Shown here: positions 1 to 6,392 of the stretch, one piece after another
Layout of the letters: every line of letters begins with the position of its first letter
Numbering within the stretch: the stretch's first letter is position 1
Assembly (NCBI GenBank): GCA_003514765.1
Contig: DOOY01000338.1
Span: 1-10,485 of the forward strand
Length of the DNA: 10,485 nt
Source of the DNA: Nitrosomonas sp.
GTDB lineage: Bacteria > Pseudomonadota > Gammaproteobacteria > Burkholderiales > Nitrosomonadaceae
Reading direction: 5' to 3'
Position numbers and translations under genes: made by a program
Notes under the pieces: model-generated
Told to the model about the DNA's origin: nothing
Databases searched by the model: none
What the model saw: only the letters and a program-made list of their open reading frames with translations

Positions 1-31
1 GCGCGCGGCTATACAGAACAGCCAGAGACAT
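1..31 (-). CDS. comM: ComM/YifB-family Mg-chelatase-like ATPase, N-terminal fragment
   Basis: Only the first ten codons lie in the window; the gene runs off the left edge. Reading the minus strand from the ATG at 31-29 gives MSLAVLYSRA, which matches the well-conserved N-terminus of YifB/ComM proteins (typically MSLAxxxSRAxxG). ComM is a hexameric AAA+ helicase that promotes branch migration during natural transformation; that role is family knowledge and cannot be tested on ten residues. The context supports the call: in betaproteobacteria comM commonly lies just downstream of ubiK on the same strand, as here with a gap of about 128 bp. No strong Shine-Dalgarno sequence precedes the ATG. The call rests on a very short match plus synteny. 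Confidence 0.55.
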   Translation of the reverse strand, partial: MSLAVLYSRA

Positions 32-159
32 TTGTTAGGTAGGGGACTGTCAATTTTGCACGTGTCTAAAAGCTGGCAGTAAATGCAATAAAAGCGTTTC
101 TATATTGTCGTGTATGCAAATAACCAGTGCGCGTTCTACATTGAAGTTGCCTGAGACGA

Positions 160-468
160 TCATACGCTGGTGGTTTGTGAATTTTCAGGCGTTGCGTCAG
201 AGTCTGGTGCGGGTTTGGATGCTGTCTCAGGCAGGTCAAACTGTTGTTCTAATTCTTTTACCTTGGCTTCCAATAAGATCAATTTTTCTCTGGTGCGCTG
301 CAAGACTTCCTGTTGTACATCAAACTCATCACGTGTAACCAGGTCCAGACGGGAAAAAACGCCCGATAATACTGCGCGCATATTCTTTTCGACATCCTTG
401 GCGGGGCTGTTTTGAAGTATCTCGCTGACCTTTGAATTAATTTCTTCAATGACGTTTTTGTTAAGCAT
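160..468 (-). CDS. ubiK: UbiK (YqiC/BMFP family) ubiquinone biosynthesis accessory factor
   Basis: A 102-residue protein of the BMFP/YqiC family. UbiK is an accessory factor for aerobic ubiquinone synthesis that associates with lipids and with UbiJ in Enterobacteria. Residues 1-45 form the conserved helical part (NSPAKDVEKNMRAVLSGVFS, then RLDLVTRDEFDVQQEVL). Residues about 48-77 are a heptad-rich coiled coil (REKLILLEAKVKELE), the usual C-terminal trimerisation element. Residues 78-102 are a low-complexity Pro/Ser/Thr tail. I chose the second in-frame ATG (468) over the one at 480: a GGAG lies 6 nt upstream of 468, and family members begin ML followed by a basic or acidic helix. The upstream ATG would place the ribosome site inside the coding sequence. 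The gene is divergent from amgK and precedes the comM fragment. Confidence 0.93.
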   Translation of the reverse strand: MLNKNVIEEINSKVSEILQNSPAKDVEKNMRAVLSGVFSRLDLVTRDEFDVQQEVLQRTREKLILLEAKVKELEQQFDLPETASKPAPDSDATPENSQTTSV

Positions 469-474
469 TTCTTT

Positions 475-478
475 CTCC
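475..478 (-). promoter_or_regulatory. Shine-Dalgarno site deciding the ubiK start
   Basis: On the minus strand GGAG (within GGAGAAAG) sits 6 nt before the ATG at 468-466. This is ideal spacing for that ATG, and the site overlaps the first codons that would follow an ATG at 480. It therefore argues for the shorter 102-residue UbiK. Confidence 0.75.
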
Positions 479-524
479 ATGATTTAAATTGTAACGATCG
501 ATGAAATAGGGGGCGACTCTGACG

Positions 525-533
525 TGGTAAAAT
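525..533 (+). promoter_or_regulatory. Candidate extended -10 promoter reading toward amgK
   Basis: TGGTAAAAT matches an extended -10 element (TGn followed by TAAAAT, five of six consensus bases). No good -35 box lies 16-18 bp upstream, which is tolerated in extended -10 promoters. Initiation would fall near 540, just before the hairpin at 552-571. The ubiK-amgK region must contain promoters in both directions, but this assignment is only a motif match. Confidence 0.3.
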
Positions 534-551
534 CCCATTTTCCCCATTTTG

Positions 552-582
552 GTCATCGGTAACCTGATGACGGTTGTTTTTT
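552..582 (+). terminator. Hairpin with U-tract upstream of amgK (terminator or attenuator)
   Basis: On the plus strand GTCATC (552-557) pairs exactly with GATGAC (566-571) around an 8-nt loop, followed by GGTTG and six T residues (577-582). This has the form of an intrinsic terminator, though the stem is only 6 bp. A competing 4-bp pairing, AACC 561-564 with GGTT 572-575, could form instead. No plus-strand gene ends upstream, since ubiK reads the other way, so if functional it would act on an amgK leader transcript or on RNA antisense to ubiK. Confidence 0.45.
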
Positions 583-718
583 ATGAATGTATTATTATCG
601 ATTGTTACGAGTTGCGGTTTTATTTCTTAATTAACATGAAATACATTAATCATCTTTGATCCTAACAGGATTTAGCAACAGGGTCATCTTTAGTCAATCT
701 AATTTTTTAATTATCAGC

Positions 719-1720
719 ATGAAACGTTTGCAATTGCTTGAAAACTGGATAGCACAGCAATTTCCTGAAAAATCGTTTACGTTGCAACCGGCATCTGCTG
801 ATGCCAGCTTCCGGCGCTATTACCGCGTTACACTGGATGATGAAACTTTGATTGCGATGGATGCGCCGCCTCCGCAAGAAGATTGTGCGCCTTTCGTGCA
901 AGTAGCGCAATTGCTGGCAGAGACAGTACATGTTCCGGTAGTACGCGCAAGCGATATGCAGCTGGGATTTTTGTTGTTATCCGATTTGGGTGATCTGACT
1001 TATTTGCAGGCGCTGACAGATCGATCTGAAAATGCAAGGGGCCTGTATGCGGATGCAACTAAGGCGTTGATCGATATGCAGTTGATCATGCCACCGGATG
1101 GCCTGCCGGTTTATGATGAAAACTTGTTGCGATATGAGTTGAACTTGTTTCCTGAATGGTATATCGCCAGGCATTTGCAGATTGATTTGACTGCAAATCA
1201 GAAAGCGGTGCTTGAACAGACTTTTGTCCGAATTTTACAGAACAATTTGTCTCAGCCACGCGTTTTTGTACATCGGGATTATCATTCGCGCAATCTCATG
1301 GTGACGACACCTAACCCGGGTATTCTTGATTTTCAGGATGCCGTGCTGGGGCCTATTACCTATGATCTGGTTTCATTGCTAAAGGATGCTTATATTCGTT
1401 GGGATGAAGCGGATATACTTGACTGGTCCATTCGTTATTGGGAAGGGGCGCGCCGGGCTGGATTGCCGGTATCGAGTGATTTTGGTGATTTTTATCGTGA
1501 TTTTGAGTGGATGGGCGTGCAGCGCCATATCAAAGTACTGGGTATATTCGCACGTTTAGCATATCGCGACGGCAAGCAAGCTTATCTGGGTGATATGCTT
1601 TTAGTCATGACTTACCTGCGTAAAGCATGTGAACGTTATCAGGAATTGCGTCCTTTCCTTAATTTGCTGAATGAGCTGGATAATAACGCATCGGAACAGA
1701 GAGTTGGCTATACCTTCTGA
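719..1720 (+). CDS. amgK: AmgK, N-acetylmuramate/N-acetylglucosamine anomeric kinase
   Basis: A 333-residue cytoplasmic kinase of the aminoglycoside phosphotransferase (APH) fold. AmgK phosphorylates MurNAc (and GlcNAc) at C1 with ATP, giving MurNAc-1-phosphate for MurU. The catalytic loop is HRDYHSRN at residues 185-192 (catalytic Asp187, metal-binding Asn192), followed by the metal-binding DFQD at 204-207 and the YDLVSLLKDAY segment typical of AmgK. The N-terminal ASADASFRRYYRV (25-37) forms the nucleotide-loop region. Length is close to characterised AmgK proteins (about 340). I take the ATG at 719 (MKRLQLLENW); the open frame extends to a TTG at 656, but those extra residues do not resemble the family. 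The Shine-Dalgarno sequence is weak. The gene is first of a plus-strand cluster with murU 19 bp downstream. ThrB in this window shares the fold, but the AmgK-MurU pairing makes this identity firm. Confidence 0.93.
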   Translation: MKRLQLLENWIAQQFPEKSFTLQPASADASFRRYYRVTLDDETLIAMDAPPPQEDCAPFVQVAQLLAETVHVPVVRASDMQLGFLLLSDLGDLTYLQALTDRSENARGLYADATKALIDMQLIMPPDGLPVYDENLLRYELNLFPEWYIARHLQIDLTANQKAVLEQTFVRILQNNLSQPRVFVHRDYHSRNLMVTTPNPGILDFQDAVLGPITYDLVSLLKDAYIRWDEADILDWSIRYWEGARRAGLPVSSDFGDFYRDFEWMGVQRHIKVLGIFARLAYRDGKQAYLGDMLLVMTYLRKACERYQELRPFLNLLNELDNNASEQRVGYTF

Positions 1721-1739
1721 AGCCGCGCCTTATAGAGCC

Positions 1740-2441
1740 ATGATTCTGGCTGCCGGTCGTGGCGAACGGATGCGTCCGCTGACGGATACCATGCCGAAAC
1801 CACTGTTGCAAGCCGGCAAATGCAAGCTGATTGAATATCAAATCAAGCGTCTTGCGCAGGCGGGCTTCAGGAATATTGTCATTAATCATGCCTATCTCGG
1901 AGAAATGATCGAAGTAGCGTTGGGCGATGGTGCGCGTTATGGCATTCAGATTGTATATTCGCCGGAAAAGGTTGTTTTGGAAACGGCGGGTGGTATTACC
2001 AATGCACTGTCATTATTAACAGATGATGCGGGTAATCGGCCGTTTTTGGTAGTCAATGCGGATATTTATTGTGAATATGATTACGCGAGGCTTTTACCTG
2101 TTTTGCAATCCATGCACCAAAATAGTGCCAGTCGCCTTGTGCATATGGTTTTGGTCGATAATCCGGTGCATCATGCTGCGGGTGATTTTGCGCTCATTCA
2201 TGACCAACTGGTATTGACTGATGGTGGTGATTGTCTGACATTCAGCGGTATCGGTGTTTATCACCCCTTGTTATTTGCAGGGATGAAACCGGGTATTCCG
2301 ATTAAGCTTGCGCCAATACTGCGTAGTGCGGTCAACGATAAAAAAGTGACTGGCGAGTATTTTGAAGGTGTCTGGCTGGATGTGGGCACGCCTGAGAGAC
2401 TGCAACAACTGGATAGACAGCTGAGCGCCCAGCAGGAATAG
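1740..2441 (+). CDS. murU: MurU, N-acetylmuramate-1-phosphate uridylyltransferase
   Basis: A 233-residue nucleotidyltransferase that joins MurNAc-1-phosphate and UTP to give UDP-MurNAc, completing the recycling branch that bypasses MurA, the fosfomycin target. The N-terminal signature MILAAGRGERMRPLTDTMPK (1-20), followed by PLL, carries the nucleotide-binding GxGxRxxPLT...PKP motif. ETAGGI (81-86) and the metal-binding aspartate in VVNADIY (104-110) follow, and the sugar-binding C-terminus has VWLDVGTPERL (211-221). Length fits MurU (about 225-240) and is shorter than the GlmU or RfbA families. The start is uncertain. ATG 1740 leaves a 19-bp gap after amgK, but homologues often begin one or a few residues earlier (xRAMILAAG), and here RA precedes the Met. 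TTG 1704 and ATG 1671 are in frame and would overlap amgK. None has a convincing Shine-Dalgarno site. Confidence 0.92.
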   Translation: MILAAGRGERMRPLTDTMPKPLLQAGKCKLIEYQIKRLAQAGFRNIVINHAYLGEMIEVALGDGARYGIQIVYSPEKVVLETAGGITNALSLLTDDAGNRPFLVVNADIYCEYDYARLLPVLQSMHQNSASRLVHMVLVDNPVHHAAGDFALIHDQLVLTDGGDCLTFSGIGVYHPLLFAGMKPGIPIKLAPILRSAVNDKKVTGEYFEGVWLDVGTPERLQQLDRQLSAQQE

Positions 2442-2453
2442 CGCGTAGCGCGC
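2441..2453. repeat. Small GC-rich inverted repeat after murU
   Basis: GCGCG-TAG-CGCGC is a perfect 5-bp stem with a 3-nt loop, starting at the last base of the murU stop codon. No T-tract follows. It could lower readthrough or stabilise the amgK-murU end of the message, but it may also be chance. Confidence 0.3.
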
Positions 2454-2476
2454 ATTACTAAGGTTAAAAAAGAATT

Positions 2477-3784
2477 ATGAATGATATTGAACATTTTGTA
2501 GCACGGCGCAAGCAACTGGCGTCAAAAATGCAGGGTGGTGTAGCAGTTATTCCAACCGCAACTGAACAATTGCGTAACCGGGATGTGCATTACCCTTATC
2601 GATTTGACAGTTATTTTTACTACTTAACCGGATTTAAGGAACCGGAGGCAGTTTTGGTGGTGGAGGCCGCGTCGGCACAAAAACCCGCCAGACATATTTT
2701 GTTTTGCCGTGATAAAGATGTGGAACGGGAAATATGGGATGGTTTTCGCTGTGGCCCGGATCTTGCCAAAGAAACCTTCGGTTTTGACGAGGCTTATTCC
2801 ATATCAAAACTGGATGAAATACTGCCCAAGCTACTGGTTGATCAATCTGTTGTTTATTCACCCTTGGGACATAACGCAGCCTGGGATCAACGTGTTGCCG
2901 GCTGGATAAATAAAGTCCGTGCCGAAAGTCGAAGTGGCGTGATGGCGCCGAGTGAAATTCGCGATTATCGTACGTTACTTGATGAAATGCGCTTGATCAA
3001 GGATGAATTTGAGTTGCAGATCATGCGCCGCGCAGCCGATATCTCGGTACAGGCGCATTGCCGCGCCATGCAGACAACGCATCCTGACAAATACGAGTAC
3101 GAAATAGAGGCCGAGTTGTTATATACCTTCCATCGTCATGGTGCGCGGACGCCCGCATATAGTTCTATTGTGGCGGGCGGTGCAAATGCGTGTATCTTGC
3201 ATTATATTGATAATAATGCACAATTAAAGTCAGGTGATTTATTATTGATTGATGCCGGATGTGAACTGGAAGGATATGCCTCCGACATTACCCGCACGTT
3301 TCCAGTCGATGGCCGGTTTTCACCGGTGCAAAAAGATATCTATCAATTAGTTTTATCCGCGCAGCAAGCAGCCATTGACAAAGTCAGGCCGGGTAATACC
3401 TGGAATGATCCGCATGATGCCGCATTACAGGTATTGGTACAGGGTTTTATCGATTTCGGATTATGTCAGGGAAGCGTGGAAGATATACTGGAATCGGAAG
3501 ATTACAAGCGCTTTTATATGCACCGAACAGGGCACTGGCTGGGTATGGATGTGCATGATGTGGGTGAATACAAACAACAAGGCGCGTGGCGCGGATTGTG
3601 CCCAGGAATGACGTTGACTGTCGAACCGGGGTGTTATATCCGGCCTGCTGAAAATGTGCCGCAACATTTTTGGGGAATTGGCGTGCGTATCGAAGATGAT
3701 GTATTGGTTACTGTTGATGGCAATGAACTTTTGACAGCAGCGGCACCCAAAACAGTGACAGAGATAGAGGAGTTAATGCAATGA
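2477..3784 (+). CDS. pepP: PepP, Xaa-Pro aminopeptidase (aminopeptidase P, M24B)
   Basis: A 435-residue cytosolic metallopeptidase that removes an N-terminal residue preceding proline. Residues 1-135 are the aminopeptidase P N-terminal domain (RRKQLASKM, YRFDSYFYYLTGFKEPEA). Residues about 175-430 are the pita-bread catalytic domain. All five dimetal ligands are visible: Asp259 (LLLIDAG), Asp270 (SDITRTF), His353 (HRTGHWLG), Glu383 (TVEPGCY) and Glu406 (GVRIEDD). Their positions are within one residue of the E. coli PepP ligands as I remember them. The active-site histidines His242 and His360 and Arg404 are also present. Length equals the family norm of about 440. The gene starts 35 bp after murU, and its stop overlaps the next start as ATGA, so the plus-strand block is probably one operon. 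In many proteobacteria ubiH follows pepP; here it does not. Confidence 0.97.
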   Translation: MNDIEHFVARRKQLASKMQGGVAVIPTATEQLRNRDVHYPYRFDSYFYYLTGFKEPEAVLVVEAASAQKPARHILFCRDKDVEREIWDGFRCGPDLAKETFGFDEAYSISKLDEILPKLLVDQSVVYSPLGHNAAWDQRVAGWINKVRAESRSGVMAPSEIRDYRTLLDEMRLIKDEFELQIMRRAADISVQAHCRAMQTTHPDKYEYEIEAELLYTFHRHGARTPAYSSIVAGGANACILHYIDNNAQLKSGDLLLIDAGCELEGYASDITRTFPVDGRFSPVQKDIYQLVLSAQQAAIDKVRPGNTWNDPHDAALQVLVQGFIDFGLCQGSVEDILESEDYKRFYMHRTGHWLGMDVHDVGEYKQQGAWRGLCPGMTLTVEPGCYIRPAENVPQHFWGIGVRIEDDVLVTVDGNELLTAAAPKTVTEIEELMQ

Positions 3785-4158
3785 ATGATGAACAACGCAG
3801 AATCATAATCAAAAGGATTTCTGGTTACGAACAGGCGGGGCCAGGTTCCCAAGATCGTGTGCCGGTATCCCCGATCAATCGCTGGGTTGCTCTAGCGATT
3901 ATGATTCCGGTTTTAGCACTGATGGCGGTATTGGGCGTGTTCTTTTTTACCATTTTCGTTGCTTTGTTTTCCATCATGGCGGTTGTTGTTGGTGTGAGAA
4001 TCTGGTGGTTGCGCAGAAAATTTAAGCGTGCCATGCAACAGGAGAAGACAGAACAATCAGGGCAGGCTGCCCAATCTTCAGAATCCATCATCGTGGAAGA
4101 TGCCGAGATTATTGAAGAAACTACTGTCAAAAGAGAAAGTAAAAAACCACGCGACTAA
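3781..4158 (+). CDS. Small membrane protein of unknown function, coupled to pepP
   Basis: A 125-residue protein I cannot assign to a characterised family. Residues 1-33 are polar (MNDEQRRIIIKRISGYEQ). Residues about 34-60 and 61-77 are strongly hydrophobic and probably form a two-helix hairpin (RWVALAIMIPVLALMAVLG, then FFFTIFVALFSIMAVVVGV). A basic stop-transfer segment (WWLRRKFKRAMQQ, 75-87) suggests that both ends are cytoplasmic. The tail is hydrophilic, with a short acidic stretch, IIVEDAEIIEE (103-113), reminiscent of the acidic motif near the end of other small proteobacterial membrane proteins. The ATG overlaps the pepP stop by 4 nt (ATGA), which implies translational coupling and supports a real gene. 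A convergent hairpin follows. Function is open. Confidence 0.8.
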   Translation: MNDEQRRIIIKRISGYEQAGPGSQDRVPVSPINRWVALAIMIPVLALMAVLGVFFFTIFVALFSIMAVVVGVRIWWLRRKFKRAMQQEKTEQSGQAAQSSESIIVEDAEIIEETTVKRESKKPRD

Positions 4159-4168
4159 TCTTAAGCAC

Positions 4169-4201
4169 GCTTCAGTGCTGACATGTAATCAGCCCTGAAG
4201 C
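4169..4201. terminator. Stem-loop between convergent genes
   Basis: GCTTCAG (4169-4175) pairs exactly with CTGAAGC (4195-4201), with an inner CTGA (4178-4181)/TCAG (4189-4192) stem across a 2x2 internal loop. It lies 11 bp after the pepP-block stop and 55 bp from the stop of the converging membrane gene. Neither strand has a T-tract after it, so it would be a weak or Rho-assisted bidirectional terminator, or a 3'-end stabiliser. Confidence 0.5.
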
Positions 4202-4256
4202 ATCGTTGAAGTTGAATTAACCGGAATATAGATAGTTTTCCAGTTTCACTGCCGAC

Positions 4257-5261
4257 TTATTTCTTTATATCAGCATCCATGTTTTCTTGATATTGCTGAA
4301 AATGCTCATCACTGCAGAAGAAGCGTCCATTAAAACGTATGGCTTCTTCTTTTGGAATGAGAATCTTGCACACGTCGCAAGCCACGATATCACCTTCTGC
4401 TGCGAGCGGACTATTTTCATTATAGGTGTTGCTTCGTTTGCTTTTTTCCCTTTGCTCTTCCTTTTGGGCGGGTTCGGGTTCATCCGCTTTGTTTGACCAG
4501 GTTGCTTTCTGATAATTTGTTTCCGGTTGATAATCATCCGTAATATTGGTTTCTTCTCCGAGAAAAATATCTTTATAGCTCACGTAAATAGAAGCAAAAA
4601 TGGTTGGAATCAGTATCACTAGGCCGGCGCCGTAAGGCATAAATGCAAGAATTGTAAACGTAATCAATAAGATGCCATAAAGCTGAAAGGGTATGATATT
4701 TTTCAAGCAGGCAAAAAAGCTTTTTTTCATTGCCGGAATGGGCTGCAGATTGTGAAATACGACCAATAACGGCGAAAACCAGGCAGCCATCATCAATGGA
4801 ATGGAGAACAGCAAGGCAACCAGTGAGGCCGTCAACATGTTGTCCATAACGATCATTAATTCATTCTCATCTACTCTTTTTCCGTAAAGCAGCATATCGG
4901 TCATCTGACTGCCGCCGATCATCATCACCAGACCGATAATCAATACCTGGCCGATGAGATAGATTCCACCCACAGTAACCAGGGGTGCGACGTTGGTCTT
5001 AAAAGCAACAAACAGGTGAACAATTTCCAGTTGTTTTCCCTGATCTTGTTCGCGGCATCCGATCATAATGCCGGCCAGAAAAACTGGTGAGACCAGTGTA
5101 AATACAAATTGTCCCAGCATGGGAATCAGGGCGAGCGTCATGGCGATTAAGAGCAGGGTGAAGCAGACCAATACCCAGATCATTGGAGCCTTGCGGAACA
5201 TATGAAAACCATTGGCTATCCAGTGCCATCCATGTTTTGCGCTGACTTGACGAATTTCCAT
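4257..5261 (-). CDS. BPSS1780-like multi-pass membrane protein with C-terminal zinc-motif tail
   Basis: A 334-residue inner-membrane protein. The N-terminus (EIRQVSAKHGWHWIANGFHM, 2-21, then FRKAPM) has the amphipathic W/G-rich opening of the BPSS1780/PA-type uncharacterised family. Hydrophobic segments follow at about 27-46, 51-68, 92-115, 145-170 and 192-228 (probably two helices). The rest is cytoplasmic-looking: a charged, low-complexity linker (about 235-288) and then a compact motif, VACDVC (293-298)...GRFFCSDEH (312-320). The spacing C-x2-C-x17-C-x3-H with an IPKEEA segment between resembles the small PP0621-type proteins, which usually stand alone. Zinc binding is inferred. The start at 5261 has GGAG 8 nt upstream. 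It is last in a minus-strand series after thrB (79-bp gap). Molecular function is unknown. Confidence 0.83.
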   Translation of the reverse strand: MEIRQVSAKHGWHWIANGFHMFRKAPMIWVLVCFTLLLIAMTLALIPMLGQFVFTLVSPVFLAGIMIGCREQDQGKQLEIVHLFVAFKTNVAPLVTVGGIYLIGQVLIIGLVMMIGGSQMTDMLLYGKRVDENELMIVMDNMLTASLVALLFSIPLMMAAWFSPLLVVFHNLQPIPAMKKSFFACLKNIIPFQLYGILLITFTILAFMPYGAGLVILIPTIFASIYVSYKDIFLGEETNITDDYQPETNYQKATWSNKADEPEPAQKEEQREKSKRSNTYNENSPLAAEGDIVACDVCKILIPKEEAIRFNGRFFCSDEHFQQYQENMDADIKK

Positions 5262-5316
5262 TAATGTTTCTCCAGTTGTTAAGTTCGATATGACGATTTT
5301 ATGAATTAATTTCCCT

Positions 5317-5341
5317 GGAAATCTTTAAATAATTGATTTCC
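5317..5341. repeat. AT-rich inverted repeat at the end of thrB
   Basis: GGAAATC (5317-5323) and GATTTCC (5335-5341) are perfectly complementary around an 11-nt loop, and touch the thrB stop codon (5341-5343). The stem is AT-rich and no T-tract follows on the minus strand, so it is at most a weak 3' structure between thrB and the next gene. Confidence 0.3.
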
Positions 5342-6294
5342 TATATCCAGAGTTGTTTCAGTTTGTCGTGATTGATTGCATGATTTTTCAGCAGCACTTT
5401 GAAGTCATCCGGGTCTTTGGCATGTGTCAGTTCTCCCGGGCGCGGCAAATAATAGTCATACAAGCGGGAGATCCAGAAACGCAATGCACCGGCACGTAAC
5501 ATGACAGGCCAGAAATAATGTTCTGAAGGCGATAGCGGCCGCATGCTGTGATAAGCTTCGATCAATGACAAAGTACGCGTTTCATCGAGTTTTTTATTTT
5601 CGGTAATACACCAGTCATTCACAACTATAGCAAGATCGTATAATAAGCTATCGTTACAAGCAAAGTAAAAATCAATAACCCCCCCAATACTATGGTCTGT
5701 AAACAGAATATTGTCACGAAAAAGGTCGGCATGGATAACGCCTCTGGGAAGATTTTGCTGTTGGTGGCGGGATGACTGGAAGTTAAGTTCTTCATCCAGT
5801 AGTGTTTGCGCGTCTTGATCGAGAAATGATTTGATTTCGAGTGCTCTGGTTTGCCACCATTTTAAACCGCGGGGGTTTTCCATCCTGGCGGGATAGGTCT
5901 GACTACATAAATGCATTTCGGCGAGCATACTGCCAACTTGAATACAGTGCTCCTTAGTGGGATTCTCCAGCGATTTTCCGGGTAAACAAGTGACGATGGT
6001 TGCAGGTTTTCCATTTAATTCACCCAATAAACTATTGTTTAGCATGGGTACCGGATTGGGGCAGGGAATATGATGATTTGAAAGATGCGCCATGAGATTC
6101 AAATAATAAGGCAGTTCGGTGGCTGTTAATTTTTCAAATAGTGTCAGTACGAATCGGCCTTGGGAAGTGGTAACGAAAAAATTAGTATTTTCAATACCGG
6201 AAGATATACCCTGTAGCTTGATGAGTTCGCCCAGTGCATAGTTTTTCAGCCAGTCCGAGAGTTGATTTTCAGTGACAGGTGTAAAAACAGACAT
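5341..6294 (-). CDS. thrB: ThrB, homoserine kinase (APH-fold type)
   Basis: A 317-residue cytoplasmic kinase that phosphorylates homoserine for threonine synthase (ThrC). This is the APH-fold form found in Pseudomonas and betaproteobacteria, not the GHMP kinase of E. coli. Visible motifs are the opening [16 protein letters not shown], the [12 protein letters not shown] nucleotide loop (30-41), the catalytic HADLFRDN (188-195; Asp190, Asn195) and the metal-binding aspartate of [11 protein letters not shown] (205-215; Asp208). The segment [14 protein letters not shown] is characteristic of this ThrB type. Length matches the usual 316-320. No strong Shine-Dalgarno site precedes the ATG, but it starts exactly at the conserved N-terminus. 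Its association with a DUF2782 gene and polA is a recurring arrangement in beta- and gammaproteobacteria (P. aeruginosa has the same three side by side, from memory). No thrC or thrA is in the window. Confidence 0.95.
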   Translation of the reverse strand: MSVFTPVTENQLSDWLKNYALGELIKLQGISSGIENTNFFVTTSQGRFVLTLFEKLTATELPYYLNLMAHLSNHHIPCPNPVPMLNNSLLGELNGKPATIVTCLPGKSLENPTKEHCIQVGSMLAEMHLCSQTYPARMENPRGLKWWQTRALEIKSFLDQDAQTLLDEELNFQSSRHQQQNLPRGVIHADLFRDNILFTDHSIGGVIDFYFACNDSLLYDLAIVVNDWCITENKKLDETRTLSLIEAYHSMRPLSPSEHYFWPVMLRAGALRFWISRLYDYYLPRPGELTHAKDPDDFKVLLKNHAINHDKLKQLWI

Positions 6295-6392
6295 GCGTTA
6301 AAAGAAGAGGGAAAATAGAATAAGGAGTGCGGCAAAGTGGTTAAGGTGTATGAAAATAATTGGATTATATGGACTGGCCTTTTTCACCAATT

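Noticed and set aside
32..159. Possible promoter or terminator between ubiK and the comM fragment
   Set aside because: A TTGACA occurs on the minus strand, but no -10 box lies at proper spacing before the ATG, and no convincing hairpin with T-tract is visible.
105..415. Plus-strand open frames over ubiK
   Set aside because: The minus-strand protein is a clear UbiK with a well-placed ribosome site; the plus-strand frames are shadows.
485..495. TACAAT on the minus strand as a ubiK -10 box
   Set aside because: There is no matching -35 box at 16-18 bp and no TGn extension, and in AT-rich DNA such a match is weak evidence.
656..718. Extended amgK start at the TTG at 656
   Set aside because: The extra 21 residues do not resemble the AmgK N-terminus, and the ATG at 719 starts at the conserved position.
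3825..4130. 101-codon minus-strand open frame over the small membrane gene
   Set aside because: The plus-strand frame is supported by ATGA coupling to pepP and clear membrane helices; the minus frame has neither.
6358..6392. AATTGG/CCAATT inverted repeat after the DUF2782 stop as a terminator
   Set aside because: The stem is only 6 bp, AT-rich, with a loop of over 20 nt and no clean T-tract; not distinguishable from chance.
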